Shown: positions 5,018 through 5,038 of the stretch, piece by piece | How the letters are laid out: each line of letters starts with the position of its first letter | Numbering within the stretch: position 1 is the first letter of the stretch | Assembly (NCBI GenBank): GCA_002292025.1 | Contig: DBBC01000048.1 | Location: 1-5,038 of the forward strand | From: Firmicutes bacterium UBA994 | GTDB taxonomy: Bacteria > Bacillota > UBA994 | Length of the DNA: 5,038 nt | Direction of reading: 5' to 3' | Notes under the pieces: generated by a model | What the model saw: only the letters and a program-made list of their open reading frames with translations | Database searches by the model: none | What the model was told of the DNA's origin: nothing | Program-made: the position numbers and the translations under genes

Positions 5018-5038
5018 AGCCTAATGACTGGCGCGGCG

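Noticed and set aside
1..5038. A novel defence, mobile or biosynthetic system
   Set aside because: Every long frame is accounted for by thiamine genes or a ferritin-like protein; no transposase, integrase, toxin-antitoxin, nuclease or phage signature was seen.

Overview
The window carries a thiamine (vitamin B1) biosynthesis and salvage operon on the + strand, thiW-thiD-thiM-thiE-thiC. A TPP riboswitch precedes it and a strong intrinsic terminator ends it. A ferritin-like gene on the - strand converges on the operon. No mobile element, CRISPR array, tRNA or rRNA was seen. The sequence suggests a moderately GC-rich, probably anaerobic member of the Firmicutes (Clostridia-like). The grounds are AGGAGG-type ribosome binding sites, intrinsic terminators, a short (about 420-residue) ThiC, a ThiM with a 'ND-C-AN' variant N-terminal motif, and a ThiW transporter subunit. 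That assignment is inference; no species can be named.

Layout: 1-88 is a non-coding flank with part of a repeated sequence (14-38) and a plausible extended -10 promoter (41-69). 89-183 is a complete TPP (THI-box) aptamer. 180-234 is its expression platform: an 11-bp UACG-capped terminator hairpin and a competing antiterminator pairing. 250-4260 holds five tightly packed genes, with overlaps of 29 and 11 bases and gaps of 1 and 3 bases, so they read as one transcript. 4259-4309 is a long hairpin terminator whose stem takes in the last two bases of the thiC stop codon. 4323-4835 (- strand) encodes the ferritin-like protein. It is preceded by a leader of about 145 nt and a good promoter (4988-5017).

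The genes form a coherent pathway. ThiC makes the pyrimidine (HMP-P) from AIR. ThiD phosphorylates HMP and HMP-P to HMP-PP. ThiW probably imports the thiazole moiety (or a relative) and ThiM phosphorylates it. ThiE joins the two halves into thiamine phosphate. The operon thus pairs de novo pyrimidine synthesis with thiazole uptake and salvage. No thiazole synthase genes (thiG, thiS, thiF, thiH) and no thiamine-phosphate kinase (thiL) lie in the window. TPP shuts the operon off through the riboswitch terminator.

I found no clearly undescribed system. The points most worth a second look are the repeat shared by both ends of the operon, the DPSL-like cysteines in the ferritin-like protein, its long leader, and the shortened cysteine motif of ThiC.
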